In this document: in pieces, positions 1-8,426 of the stretch
How positions within the stretch are numbered: position 1 is the stretch's first letter
Layout of the letters: each line of letters opens with the position of its first letter
NCBI RefSeq assembly: GCF_900107815.1
Contig: NZ_FNRK01000009.1
Coordinates: 1-64,000 of the forward strand
Direction: 5' to 3'
DNA from: Eubacterium aggregans
Lineage (GTDB): Bacteria; Bacillota; Clostridia; Eubacteriales; Eubacteriaceae
DNA length: 64,000 nucleotides
The notes under the pieces: model-generated
Databases searched by the model: none
What the model saw: only the letters and a program-made list of their open reading frames with translations
Told to the model about the DNA's origin: nothing
Program-made: the position numbers and the translations under genes

Positions 1-1197
1 CACGCTCAGGCGGCCCACTAAAGATTGGACGGCATCGGAAATCCGGACGGATAGCCGCAGGTCGTCTTCTTTATCCCCGGTATCGGCGGTGATAAGCTTC
101 CGGGTGGTGTACACACACACTGTTTTCCCAGCTCGAATGGCGGCTTCTTCAAGTTCCAGGCAGCGGTTAACTTCCTGGGCAAAGGCGGCTTCATCGGCCA
201 CTAAGGTAGCGTCCAGCTCGACGAAGACGATATTGGGATTTTCCTTTAAGGCGTCCACCTGTTGGCTGGTTTTTTCGGTGTGGGAGCCTACGACGATGAT
301 GCCCCCGTTGTCGGTTTCCTTCACGACCATCTGTTCCCGGGTGAGAAGGGGCTGATCCGTTACCCCGCCCATGACCTTGACGATGGCGGCGGCGGTGCGG
401 AACATAAAGATCTTGCCCTTGGCCATGGCCCGGTACAGGGCCACACAGAATACTTTAATGTCTACGTAATCCACGGCGTTGACGATGATTTTATTAAAGC
501 CCTTAACCGCCATGAGCTGGGCTTCGATTTTATCGTAATCCATGGCCCGGATATCCCCCAGGGCGATACTGGTGACGTCAGCGGCTTTATAGGCCCCTTT
601 GGTTTTTTCTTCGACGTAGTCCTTGATGTCGGACTGGGTGTAGCCAAAGGTTTTATCCTTGGCGAATTCGGTTTCGGCGGCGGGCACCAGTTCCTCGCCA
701 TATTTGACGTAATGGATATCGTCGATGGTGAAGCGTCCGCCTTCTTTAAAGAAGGGACAGAGGATTTCCCCGTCAATGGTTTTTCCGGTGTGGGCCTCAT
801 AGGCTTCCTTTAAGATGACGGTTTCCAGGGGGTAGTGTCCCCTCAGGGTGGAGTCGCTGCGGCTGATGAAGAGGTAGCCCTTTCCAGTTTCCTTGGCCAC
901 TTCGGCCACAACCTGAGCAATTGCCTTATGGGCTGCCTCGGTCTGCTCAGCGGTAAAGCCCCGGGAATTGGTCATGATGTAGAACAGATTGTTTTCTTCT
1001 TCAAATCCCTGACGGATGCTGTCCGCATCCCAGGTGGTGTATACCGAAATATCATGGACGGTTTGTACCCCGGTGGGGTCATCATCCAGGACGACGATTT
1101 TCTGATGGTTGGCTGCGATTTCCTTCTGCAGAAGGGCATCCACTGCGGCTTCGTCAATGGCGGGATAGCTCTGGAAAATATCTGCTTTGATGGTCAT
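1..1197 (-). CDS. Four-carbon acid sugar kinase family protein (DUF1537/OtnK-like), 3' end cut by window edge
   Basis: Read from ATG at 1197 on the minus strand, the frame stays open to base 1 (399 residues visible), so the C-terminus is missing. The N-terminus carries the family signature VVLDDDPTGVQ (about residues 35-45), followed by TNSRGF and SRSDSTLRGHYP, all typical of the DUF1537 N-terminal substrate-binding domain. Known members phosphorylate four-carbon or branched sugar acids (threonate, erythronate, 3-oxo-isoapionate) at the expense of ATP. It starts 2 nt after the lactonase stop, with its AAGGAG site inside the end of that gene, so it belongs to the same operon. The exact substrate is not readable from the sequence. 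The family assignment is firm; the acid-sugar kinase role is inferred from family and neighbours. Confidence 0.88.
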   Translation of the reverse strand, partial: MTIKADIFQSYPAIDEAAVDALLQKEIAANHQKIVVLDDDPTGVQTVHDISVYTTWDADSIRQGFEEENNLFYIMTNSRGFTAEQTEAAHKAIAQVVAEVAKETGKGYLFISRSDSTLRGHYPLETVILKEAYEAHTGKTIDGEILCPFFKEGGRFTIDDIHYVKYGEELVPAAETEFAKDKTFGYTQSDIKDYVEEKTKGAYKAADVTSIALGDIRAMDYDKIEAQLMAVKGFNKIIVNAVDYVDIKVFCVALYRAMAKGKIFMFRTAAAIVKVMGGVTDQPLLTREQMVVKETDNGGIIVVGSHTEKTSQQVDALKENPNIVFVELDATLVADEAAFAQEVNRCLELEEAAIRAGKTVCVYTTRKLITADTGDKEDDLRLSVRISDAVQSLVGRLSV

Positions 1198-1199
1198 GG

Positions 1200-2111
1200 T
1201 TACTCCTTTTTCGTTAATCCTCTAATATTACTTTTTATTCGATAAACAGATGATGTTGCGGTAATGTATAAATCCTTTTGTTCTGGTCCGCCAAAGGTAA
1301 AGTTGGCGGCAACCTGGGGCATAAAGATTCTACCGATGATGTTACCCGTTTCATCGAAGATCTGTATCCCCCCGGGTGCGGAGCAGAATACCATACCAAG
1401 GTCATTGATCTTTAAACCGTCTGCACAGCCATCACCATCTGTTTTTAATTTAGCAAATATAGCCCCGCCGGTATAGTTTTCATCCTTGTCCAAATGGTAA
1501 ACGCGGATACACCCTTCAATGGAATCATTGACGTATAGTCTTTGTTCATCTTTGGATAAACATAATCCATTGGGTTGGGGCAGCGTGTCGTCAATGAGAT
1601 GGAGTTCTCCCCTTTGGACATCGATTTTATAGACCCCCCGGAAGGATAGCTCCGCAGGTCTGGGGATGCCAACCCGTGGCATCCTCCCGGGTATGGGGTC
1701 TGTAAAATAGATGTTCCCTTGGGAATCACAAATAATATCATTGGGGCTATTCAATGCCTTCCCTTTGTACTGGTCTGCCAGAACCTCGTAGGTCCCATCC
1801 TTTTTTGTTCGAGAGATCCGGCTGGTACCATGTTCGCAGGTTAACAAATTGCCCTGCCGATCCATTGTGTTTCCATTGGCCAAATAGCTGTTCGGGCGGA
1901 TCATTTGAACATGACCTGCCTCATCCAACTGATATAATGCGTTTCCCATGATATCGCTAAAAACCAAAATCTGCTTTTCAGCATCCCACACTGGGCCTTC
2001 CACAAAGCGAAAACCCGATGCCAGCTCCTCCAGCGGGGTATCTTTATCGAAAACACATCGGAAGGCTTCATCATAAACGGCTATCCCAAAGGGTTCCATT
2101 TTACTCACCAT
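1200..2111 (-). CDS. SMP-30/gluconolactonase family lactonase
   Basis: A 303-residue protein of the SMP-30/gluconolaconase/LRE-like beta-propeller family, which hydrolyses sugar lactones to aldonic acids in the cytoplasm. Visible family features are FRFVEGPVWD near residue 30, an LTCEHGTSRISR stretch, LNSPNDIICDSQGNIYFTDP in the centre with its metal-binding Asn and Asp, and LPQPNGLCLSKDE with NDSIEG following. It overlaps the 3' end of the upstream aldolase gene by 11 nt and is followed almost directly by the DUF1537 kinase. Together with the SDR dehydrogenase two genes upstream it suggests oxidation of a cyclic sugar to a lactone followed by ring opening. The lactone itself is unknown. Confidence 0.85.
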   Translation of the reverse strand: MVSKMEPFGIAVYDEAFRCVFDKDTPLEELASGFRFVEGPVWDAEKQILVFSDIMGNALYQLDEAGHVQMIRPNSYLANGNTMDRQGNLLTCEHGTSRISRTKKDGTYEVLADQYKGKALNSPNDIICDSQGNIYFTDPIPGRMPRVGIPRPAELSFRGVYKIDVQRGELHLIDDTLPQPNGLCLSKDEQRLYVNDSIEGCIRVYHLDKDENYTGGAIFAKLKTDGDGCADGLKINDLGMVFCSAPGGIQIFDETGNIIGRIFMPQVAANFTFGGPEQKDLYITATSSVYRIKSNIRGLTKKE

Positions 2112-2883
2112 AAATTTTTTTGAAATTCTCCACGGTTTTCCGGGCCGTCTGCCCCAAGGTCACCGTATCGGACATCAGCATAAGCAGACTGTACCCTTTC
2201 TCGTATTTTTTTTGGGCATCTTCCCAGCTGCCGGCAACCGTGGCCAGGATCTTATCGCTCTTAAAGACCTTATCCTCCACCGTTTTAATGGCCGCCTGTA
2301 CTTCCGGTGCCCCAGGATTAATGAAATGTCCCATACTGGTGGCTAAATCCATGGGTCCGATAAAGATACCGTCTAACCCTTCAACGCTTAAAATATCGTC
2401 TAAATGAGCCACGGCTTCCGGGGTTTCAATGGCCACCATGACAAAGATTTCGTCATTGGCCTTTTTCATATAGTCCCCAGCATTATTGCCGTAGTGGGGC
2501 GCCCGGGGACTGCCTGCTACCCCACGAATGCCTTCCGTTGGGTATTTTGTAGCCGCTACGGCCTGAATGGCTTCTTCCTTTGTATTAATATAAGGGACCA
2601 GCAGACCATACACCCCGGCATCCAGGATACGCTTAATCTGAACGAAATCATTCCAAGGTGCCCGGCAGAAAGGAACTGCGTCACTGCCCTGCATCCCCTG
2701 GAGCTGGGAGATCAGGGTGGGGATATCCCCAGGGCCATGTTCCATATCCACCATGACGACATCAAAGCCCGAATCGGCCAGAATTTCCGCAGTGATATTA
2801 CTACCGGCCTGAGCCCAGGCACCGGAAAGCTTTTTGCCTTCCTTTAGCTTCTTTTTTGCGCTATTCGTATTTATCATTTTCAT
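2101..2883 (-). CDS. HpcH/HpaI family aldolase (2-dehydro-3-deoxyglucarate aldolase-like)
   Basis: A 260-residue class II-type pyruvate aldolase of the HpcH/HpaI/CitE family. The TIM-barrel signatures are clear: GAWAQAGSNITAEILADSG at the N-terminus, VMVDMEHGPGD (metal and base region) near residue 45, then FVMVAIETPEAV with the metal-binding Glu, and GLDGIFIGPMDLATSMGH with the metal-binding Asp. Known relatives reversibly cleave 2-keto-3-deoxy sugar acids to pyruvate plus an aldehyde. It is the likely carbon-carbon cleavage step of this operon. The start at 2883 has an AAGGATGAGTT ribosome site. The Fuc-isomerase-like gene ends 9 nt upstream. Confidence 0.88.
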   Translation of the reverse strand: MKMINTNSAKKKLKEGKKLSGAWAQAGSNITAEILADSGFDVVMVDMEHGPGDIPTLISQLQGMQGSDAVPFCRAPWNDFVQIKRILDAGVYGLLVPYINTKEEAIQAVAATKYPTEGIRGVAGSPRAPHYGNNAGDYMKKANDEIFVMVAIETPEAVAHLDDILSVEGLDGIFIGPMDLATSMGHFINPGAPEVQAAIKTVEDKVFKSDKILATVAGSWEDAQKKYEKGYSLLMLMSDTVTLGQTARKTVENFKKIYGE

Positions 2884-2892
2884 AACTCATCC

Positions 2893-4308
2893 TTATTTGA
2901 ATACAACGGGTTCGATTCCCAGCGCCTGGCATACCGCTACCAATTGATCGGTATATTCCCCAGCAACACCGGAGATATGGTTCGACCCATACTCGTTGAT
3001 GAAATCTTCCACTTCACAGGTCATTTTGGCATAGAGCACTGGTAGCTGATGGATGCCCCGGGCCTTGATAAAGGCATCGACCATTTCCTCGGTTGGCCGG
3101 ATCGCCTCGCAGGGAAGAATCGCCATTTTATACTGGCCATCCACCCGGTATAGTCGGGCAAGCTGCATAGGCCCTTCCTTTGCCGTAAAGCAAGAGATTG
3201 CCCCGCCTCCGGGTCGGATGGACTGCTTGATGGTCATGCAGTTCAGATTTTGGCAGGCATCGCAGGAGCGATCGGCATAATGGGCACAGATTCCGCCACA
3301 ATTGACACAATAAATAATCTTCTGGTCGTCGTCAATATGGCTGACATCGGCAAAGAAGGTGGGGGTCCCCCCGGAAATGATCTTCAGGATTTCCTGGGTC
3401 AGGGCCCCATCAGCATCAGCCTCACAGGCCATGGGGATACTTTCCTTTTGGCCCTCCTCCCCATCATAGGTGTCTGCCATGAAGGTTGCCGTCATACACT
3501 GGGGTACGGCGTAGGTGGATAAGTCTGGCATACATTTGATGGCGATGAAATCCAGCCCCATTTCCTTGCAAATATCCTTGGTGGCCAGATAACAGCCGAT
3601 TTGGAATTCAAACTTTTCCTTGGTCAGCTTTTCACTGTAGATGACTTCTTTCGCATTGGTGTGAATCCACTGAATCATTTTCTGGATTCGATCGGGGTCT
3701 ACTTTCTTGGCCCGCATGAGGATTTCAGATTGATCGATATGTTCACTGTCAATACCGAACTGCTTCCGCCACCCCATGGGATCAAAGGTGGCCGTATCGA
3801 TCCCAATGGATCGGCCGCCAAATAAACCAAAGACGCTTTTTGCTAATTCTGCTTTTACTTTAAGAGCCGTAAAATAAGGTATCAGCTTCTTTTTAAAGAC
3901 CTCTGCATCGTAGTCCAGGCGCATTCGCTTATGGTCGTAGCCAATCTGGCTAAGGGCACCACATGCCCCTAAAAGGCCCACACAGCCATGGGTTGACATA
4001 TCCCGATTTCCAATCATGACGGTTGCCTTTCCCACACGCTGCACCCCCTGAACCACAAGGTTGGGAGATGTCCAGCAGGGTGTATGCCCAATAAGAATAT
4101 CTACCCCTTGGGCAATGAGGCCATCCGCCTGTTCATTAATCTGCTCCCGAGTCCGGGCAGCATCCTGGTAGAATTTTAAATCGATATCCAATTGCTTCAG
4201 GCATTCGATGATTTCACCGTGGTATTTCATGGTGCTTTCGCCAAAAACCTTCTGCCACATATCCTCCCGGTGATCCCCGAAGGTTATCAAACCGACCTTA
4301 GCGTTCAT
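2893..4308 (-). CDS. L-fucose/L-arabinose isomerase-like protein
   Basis: About 471 residues, resembling the FucI/AraA isomerase fold family (N-terminal Rossmann-like domains, C-terminal beta domain). The start chosen is the ATG at 4308, which has AAGGAG nine bases upstream; a GTG two codons earlier abuts the ribosome site. Seen in the sequence are a GHTPCWTSPN motif near residue 76, the Cys cluster YCVNCGGICAHYADRSCDACQNLNC (given here only as a region near residues 330-355), and a conserved terminal EYGSNHISGV. True FucI is about 590 residues, so this is a shorter divergent member. The Cys-rich segment is not part of textbook fucose isomerase and could bind metal. It probably interconverts an intermediate, but ketol isomerisation is only inferred. 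Confidence 0.7.
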   Translation of the reverse strand: MNAKVGLITFGDHREDMWQKVFGESTMKYHGEIIECLKQLDIDLKFYQDAARTREQINEQADGLIAQGVDILIGHTPCWTSPNLVVQGVQRVGKATVMIGNRDMSTHGCVGLLGACGALSQIGYDHKRMRLDYDAEVFKKKLIPYFTALKVKAELAKSVFGLFGGRSIGIDTATFDPMGWRKQFGIDSEHIDQSEILMRAKKVDPDRIQKMIQWIHTNAKEVIYSEKLTKEKFEFQIGCYLATKDICKEMGLDFIAIKCMPDLSTYAVPQCMTATFMADTYDGEEGQKESIPMACEADADGALTQEILKIISGGTPTFFADVSHIDDDQKIIYCVNCGGICAHYADRSCDACQNLNCMTIKQSIRPGGGAISCFTAKEGPMQLARLYRVDGQYKMAILPCEAIRPTEEMVDAFIKARGIHQLPVLYAKMTCEVEDFINEYGSNHISGVAGEYTDQLVAVCQALGIEPVVFK

Positions 4309-5143
4309 GTGCACACTCCTTTTTCATTTTCATATATGCGTCGTACTCATCATCGGTCAGAGTTTTATAGCCGGGTGTCGGGAAGGCCTGGAACCCCCGA
4401 CCTCCATCGATATAGATGGTTTGTCCAAAGATAAAATTGGAATCCTCGTTAGCCAGGAAAACAGCAAGCCGTCCGCATTCATTGGGGGTTCCAATTCGTC
4501 CCTGGGGTGTTCTGGAAATAACGGTGTTAAAGAGCTGAGGGTCCGATCCCACCCGACGCATGAGTTCCGTCTCAATGGGGCCTGGAGCCATGGCATTCAC
4601 CTTGATGCCGTAGGGGTTAAGGGCAACGGCCTGCACCTTGGTGAACTGGCTGATGGCACCCTTGGATGACGTATAGACCATTTGGGAATCCAGGGCCAGA
4701 TAGGCATTCACCGAGGACATATTGATGATGGCACCGCCGTCGCCCTGCTTGGCCATCTGCCGGGCGGCCATTTGTCCCCCGAAGAACATCCCTTTAAAAT
4801 TAATATCCATAATTCGATCGTAGCTCTCTTCGGTGATGTCTAAAAAATGGGTTTTATTGGGATCGTTGATCCCGGCATTGGCCACGTAAATATCCAATCG
4901 GCCGAAGGCCTCAACCGCCGCATCCACACTGGCCTGGAGGTCCTTCAGGCTGGACACATCCCCCTGGACAAATTTTACATCCGGCGCAATCTTTTTCAAG
5001 GTGGCTGCGGCCTCTTCTCCGGTCGCTTCATCCCGTCCTGTAATGATGACCTTTGCCCCTTCCTTTAAATATTCTTCAGCAATCCCATAGCCGATTCCCT
5101 TTGTCCCACCAGTGATGATGGCAACCTTATTTTTTAACTTCAT
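4298..5143 (-). CDS. SDR family NAD(P)-dependent oxidoreductase
   Basis: A 281-residue classical short-chain dehydrogenase. The cofactor site TGGTKGIGYGIAEEY is at residues 11-25, NAG at the end of strand 4 (VANAGIND), the catalytic Ser in INMSSVNAY, and the catalytic Tyr and Lys in YTSSKGA. The PGPIETELM loop and IDGG near the C-terminus are also typical. Members next to SMP-30 lactonases usually oxidise the anomeric or a secondary hydroxyl of a sugar. The stop overlaps the start of the downstream isomerase-like gene by 11 nt, suggesting translational coupling. The substrate cannot be read from sequence. Confidence 0.9.
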   Translation of the reverse strand: MKLKNKVAIITGGTKGIGYGIAEEYLKEGAKVIITGRDEATGEEAAATLKKIAPDVKFVQGDVSSLKDLQASVDAAVEAFGRLDIYVANAGINDPNKTHFLDITEESYDRIMDINFKGMFFGGQMAARQMAKQGDGGAIINMSSVNAYLALDSQMVYTSSKGAISQFTKVQAVALNPYGIKVNAMAPGPIETELMRRVGSDPQLFNTVISRTPQGRIGTPNECGRLAVFLANEDSNFIFGQTIYIDGGRGFQAFPTPGYKTLTDDEYDAYMKMKKECAHER

Positions 5144-5152
5144 TTTCCACTC

Positions 5153-6202
5153 CTAAATTTTTAATGCCATCCCCAGCTCGCACTGGATCACTCGCAGTTC
5201 GTCCACCAGTTTTTCAGGCAGATCAATTCCATTTTCCTGCCGTCTGACCATGGACTGATATTCCAATTCTCCAGGGATAAGCTGTACCCCTTTGCCATCA
5301 GCCATTGGGGTCTCCTTAATCATCTTAACCCAAGTTTTCATTCGATCCTTAAAGACCGCCGACCCCATGAAAAAGTCAGGATTCACCACCGCAAAAAGAT
5401 GGGAGGTTTGGGACGGATCATCCGGGGATTTGTACATACTGCTTAAATCCTGTAAGAAAGGACCGCCGGTTAATACCCCTGTTAAAATATCGATAAACAT
5501 GGACAAACCCATCCCCTTGTGCATCCCCATGGGCAACAGCGTCCCCGCAAACCCCAAGGTAGGATCATCGGTGGGTTCCCCCTCTTTCGTCATGGCCCAG
5601 GTTGTCGGGATCTTTTCATTTTTTTCTGCCGCCAGAAGAAGCTTGCCCCCAGCCACCGCACTCATGGAAATATCCAACATAAAATCATAGGGCTCACTGA
5701 GCGGGGCAGCCAGAGCCAGGGGATTATTCCCCGTCAGTGGCCTTAAATTTCCGGGCATTCCAATATTCGGAATGACATTGGTGGTGGAAATGCCAAGCAT
5801 TCCCGCTTGGGCAGCCATGGCTGCATAAAGGCCTGCGCCGCCAAAGTGATTGCTGTTTTTAACCCAGGTGACGGCAAAACCATATTTTTTTGCGCCTTCA
5901 ATGGTTTGCTCCATGGCCTTCTTTCCTGCCAGATAACCGATGGAGGCATCCGCATCCATGAGCATCATCGGTGTGCCTTCCCCTTTAATGACCCGGATAT
6001 CCGGCTCTGGATTAATGACCTTATTCCGAATCCTTTGGATATAAATCGGTGCCCGTAAAACACCATGGGAATCAATTCCCCATAAATTGGTCTGCACCAT
6101 ATAAGCACTGCAAATCCGGGCATCTTCAGCGGATAATCCAGCTTTTTGATACATCTCTTCAAGGTACGCCTTCAATACCTCAACTTTAATTATTATAGAC
6201 AT
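5153..6202 (-). CDS. Ldh_2/MDH family (malate, ureidoglycolate or 2,3-diketogulonate) NAD(P)-dependent oxidoreductase
   Basis: A 349-residue member of the Ldh_2 (YlbC/YiaK/AllD) family, which reduces 2-keto acids or oxidises 2-hydroxy acids. The motif LWGIDSHGVLRAP near residue 42 holds the catalytic His, and NSNHFGGAGLYA and TGNNPLALAAP are conserved cofactor and substrate segments. It is not related to classical lactate dehydrogenase. It lies 9 nt upstream of the SDR gene and downstream of a long hairpin that separates it from the creatininase gene. In an acid-sugar operon a 2-keto-aldonate reductase is the natural guess, but the direction and substrate are unknown. Confidence 0.87.
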   Translation of the reverse strand: MSIIIKVEVLKAYLEEMYQKAGLSAEDARICSAYMVQTNLWGIDSHGVLRAPIYIQRIRNKVINPEPDIRVIKGEGTPMMLMDADASIGYLAGKKAMEQTIEGAKKYGFAVTWVKNSNHFGGAGLYAAMAAQAGMLGISTTNVIPNIGMPGNLRPLTGNNPLALAAPLSEPYDFMLDISMSAVAGGKLLLAAEKNEKIPTTWAMTKEGEPTDDPTLGFAGTLLPMGMHKGMGLSMFIDILTGVLTGGPFLQDLSSMYKSPDDPSQTSHLFAVVNPDFFMGSAVFKDRMKTWVKMIKETPMADGKGVQLIPGELEYQSMVRRQENGIDLPEKLVDELRVIQCELGMALKI

Positions 6203-6221
6203 GACTTTTACCCCTTTTCTT

Positions 6222-6300
6222 ATTAAAAGTAGTGTATGGAGAACTTTGGTGCCACCCCTAAAGGGATTTCTCCCAAAGTTCTCAGAACATCACTTTTAAT
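6222..6300 (-). other. Long intercistronic stem-loop inside the TRAP/acid-sugar operon
   Basis: Two nested perfect inverted repeats lie between the creatininase and Ldh_2 genes. The outer arms ATTAAAAGT (6222-6230) and ACTTTTAAT (6292-6300) pair over 9 bp, and the inner arms GAGAACTTTGG (6239-6249) and CCAAAGTTCTC (6273-6283) over 11 bp. No T-run follows in the transcribed direction, so it is not a standard terminator. It could be an mRNA-stabilising or processing site that changes the ratio of upstream to downstream products. This is seen directly; the role is inferred. Confidence 0.7.
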
Positions 6301-6319
6301 CCTTATCGACGGTATGTAA

Positions 6320-7231
6320 TTATTTCAGTTGCCCCTTATCATCGTGATCTTTATCATACTCGATGGCAGCAGTTCCTTCGTATCCCAGAGGATTTCTAAA
6401 CCCTAAGGGATTGATTCCACAGGGATACTTCGATTTAATCTCTTCAAGCAATTCCACATAGTAATCCACACATTTCCCCACCAGGGCTTCCCCCTTTTCA
6501 ACACTGGCATGGGTCGGATCGCCAATGACACCATTGTCCAAATCGTCCTTTTCCGGAAGCGCAAAGGTCCCTTCGAAATGATACATCATCCCCGGCATGG
6601 CTGCCTGACCCGGTGCAATTTTCCACTTCGAATCCACCAGACCATGTCCGCCACCCTTTTCAGCCAGATCCATATTGAGGTGTTCAGGATACAGATGTAA
6701 GGCAACCGAGGTTTCGGCTTCATCGGCATGCCACATGAAATCTTTAAGGACTTCCTTGTTATCCCTCAGGAAATCGTACCAGGTAGACGAAATGGTGAAG
6801 TAGCCTTCAATCCCTAATTTATGGACCGCAACGATCATTGAGGATACCTGTCCGTGGGCAGAAATAATGATGAATTTGTTAAACCCGGCAACTGCTGCCC
6901 CCCGGACGATATCTTCCAGCAAAGCAATGTGGGTTTCGTATTTCAGAGGGATGGTCCCAGGCATTCCCCAATGATGATGGGGATGGGAGCCATACATGGG
7001 TGAGGGCAGGATCATTGCCCCGGTTTTTTCTGCCACCCTTTCTGCAATCCCGATGGCATTAAAGGTATCGGAACCACAAGGACAATGGGGACCATGCTGT
7101 TCGATAGCCCCAATGGGCAGGATGGCGATATCACAGACATTTTTGGCATAAGCCTGGTTGACTTGTCCTGAATTTTCGTGGAACCATACAGAATCTCTCT
7201 GATTTAATTTGAATTTTGTTTGCATTACCAT
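6320..7231 (-). CDS. Creatininase family hydrolase
   Basis: A 303-residue creatininase-superfamily metalloprotein. Metal ligands are visible in LPIGAIEQHGPHCPCGSDT (residues about 38-56: Glu, His and Asp), in ISAHGQ near 148, and in HADEAETSVALHLYPE near 192, where the Glu is conserved. The start at 7231 has AGGAGG seven bases upstream. Creatininase itself opens a cyclic amide, but the family also contains the mycofactocin peptidase MftE and IolN, a ring-opening hydrolase assigned in Thermotoga inositol degradation. No nitrogen-metabolism genes are near; the acid-sugar context therefore favours a C-C or ring hydrolase, which is inference. Confidence 0.85.
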   Translation of the reverse strand: MVMQTKFKLNQRDSVWFHENSGQVNQAYAKNVCDIAILPIGAIEQHGPHCPCGSDTFNAIGIAERVAEKTGAMILPSPMYGSHPHHHWGMPGTIPLKYETHIALLEDIVRGAAVAGFNKFIIISAHGQVSSMIVAVHKLGIEGYFTISSTWYDFLRDNKEVLKDFMWHADEAETSVALHLYPEHLNMDLAEKGGGHGLVDSKWKIAPGQAAMPGMMYHFEGTFALPEKDDLDNGVIGDPTHASVEKGEALVGKCVDYYVELLEEIKSKYPCGINPLGFRNPLGYEGTAAIEYDKDHDDKGQLK

Positions 7232-7258
7232 TTTATTTCCTCCAATATTTTTTTATAT

Positions 7259-8407
7259 TTAAAAACTAAACGGATAATTCTGGTATTTATGAATTGCCTC
7301 AAACATCCGCTTAAGGTTTTCCGGCGGAATATCCCGGTTGATATTATGACAGGTCGAGATGATGAAGCCACCGCCTGTCCCCAGGTCCTTCAAGCGTTTT
7401 TTGACCTCTTCTTCAATCTCCTCTGGAGTGGAGTTGATGAGTACATTCTGAACATCCATGGCACCATGAAAGGCGATTCGATCTCCATATTTTGCATTTA
7501 AAGCCTGGGTATCCTTTAACTCATCCACCGAGGTTTGTACCGGGTTTAGAATATCAACGCCGATTTCAATTAAATCCTCAATGAGTGGCAGCACACTGCC
7601 GTCAGTGTGGAAGGATATTCTAATATGGGGTGCCAAAGACTTAATATGTTTAATCAGCCGGGCTTCGTAGGGTTTTACAAACTCTCTGAAATGATTCAGG
7701 CTCATCAGCATACTGTTCTGGGCCCCTAAATCATCGGTCAGATACAAGATCTGGCCATATTCCCCCACTTCGTTTAAGTAGACCGTGTACATATCCATAT
7801 ACAGCTGGGTCACTTTTTCCAATAAGGCATGGGAACCTTCAGGGTCGATGATAATATCCATAAAAAACTGCTCATACCCCCGCAGCTCCAAACAGGTTTG
7901 GAGCACGCCGCCCTTAATGCCATCGAGACCGATGATATAATCGGTGTTCTCATAAAGTGCCTTCGCCTGCTCCCGAAGACCTTCCACCAGATAGGGATCG
8001 CTGGGATTCGGCCACTCCCACTCTGCTAAGGCATCCTCGATTTCCTCGTACGCCTTCATGGGGGATTCAGTCAATGCGTAATAATCGCCATCCTCGGTTT
8101 TAAACAGGGAGCCAAAGGTGTTGCGGTAGCTCTTTTCATCGACCTCACGGATATTCGTCCAATTGGGGATGATCCACCGAAAATCAATGCCCCAGGCTTC
8201 CAGCAAATCCTCATCACTGACCACACATTGGGACATCCGATCTAAAATACGGATCTGATCCTCTGGGAGTGCCGGCAGGCCCATGGCTTCCCGAATTTTG
8301 GGATAACACCATTTATGAATGGATGTAACCTGCTTCCCCTGATCCACCAATACCTTACCGACCTCTTTAAACTGCATGGTCTGTTCAAAAATTTCTCTTC
8401 TATTCAT
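7259..8407 (-). CDS. Uroporphyrinogen decarboxylase (UroD)-family protein of unknown substrate
   Basis: A 382-residue protein with the URO-D TIM-barrel fold. Family features are IISTCHNI near residue 350, DILNPVQTSVDELKD near 280, and HTDGSVLPLIEDLIEIG near 262. The usual methyltransferase zinc signature HxCG of MtaA/CmuA is here HTDG, and no corrinoid protein is nearby, so methyl transfer from a corrinoid is unlikely. It is also not a haem-pathway HemE: the context is a TRAP/acid-sugar operon, 19 nt before the DctM stop boundary. Similar stand-alone members are common in sugar-acid clusters of Clostridia (general knowledge). A decarboxylase or lyase acting on a sugar acid is a guess. Confidence 0.82.
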   Translation of the reverse strand: MNRREIFEQTMQFKEVGKVLVDQGKQVTSIHKWCYPKIREAMGLPALPEDQIRILDRMSQCVVSDEDLLEAWGIDFRWIIPNWTNIREVDEKSYRNTFGSLFKTEDGDYYALTESPMKAYEEIEDALAEWEWPNPSDPYLVEGLREQAKALYENTDYIIGLDGIKGGVLQTCLELRGYEQFFMDIIIDPEGSHALLEKVTQLYMDMYTVYLNEVGEYGQILYLTDDLGAQNSMLMSLNHFREFVKPYEARLIKHIKSLAPHIRISFHTDGSVLPLIEDLIEIGVDILNPVQTSVDELKDTQALNAKYGDRIAFHGAMDVQNVLINSTPEEIEEEVKKRLKDLGTGGGFIISTCHNINRDIPPENLKRMFEAIHKYQNYPFSF

Positions 8408-8426
8408 TCGGAAGTTCCTTTCTTTA

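Noticed and set aside
262-1245. Long plus-strand open frames opposite the DUF1537 gene
   Set aside because: They are antisense shadows of a minus-strand gene with clear DUF1537 motifs and operon spacing.
7259-8407. Calling the UroD-family gene hemE
   Set aside because: No haem genes are near, the signature differs, and it is embedded in a TRAP/acid-sugar operon.
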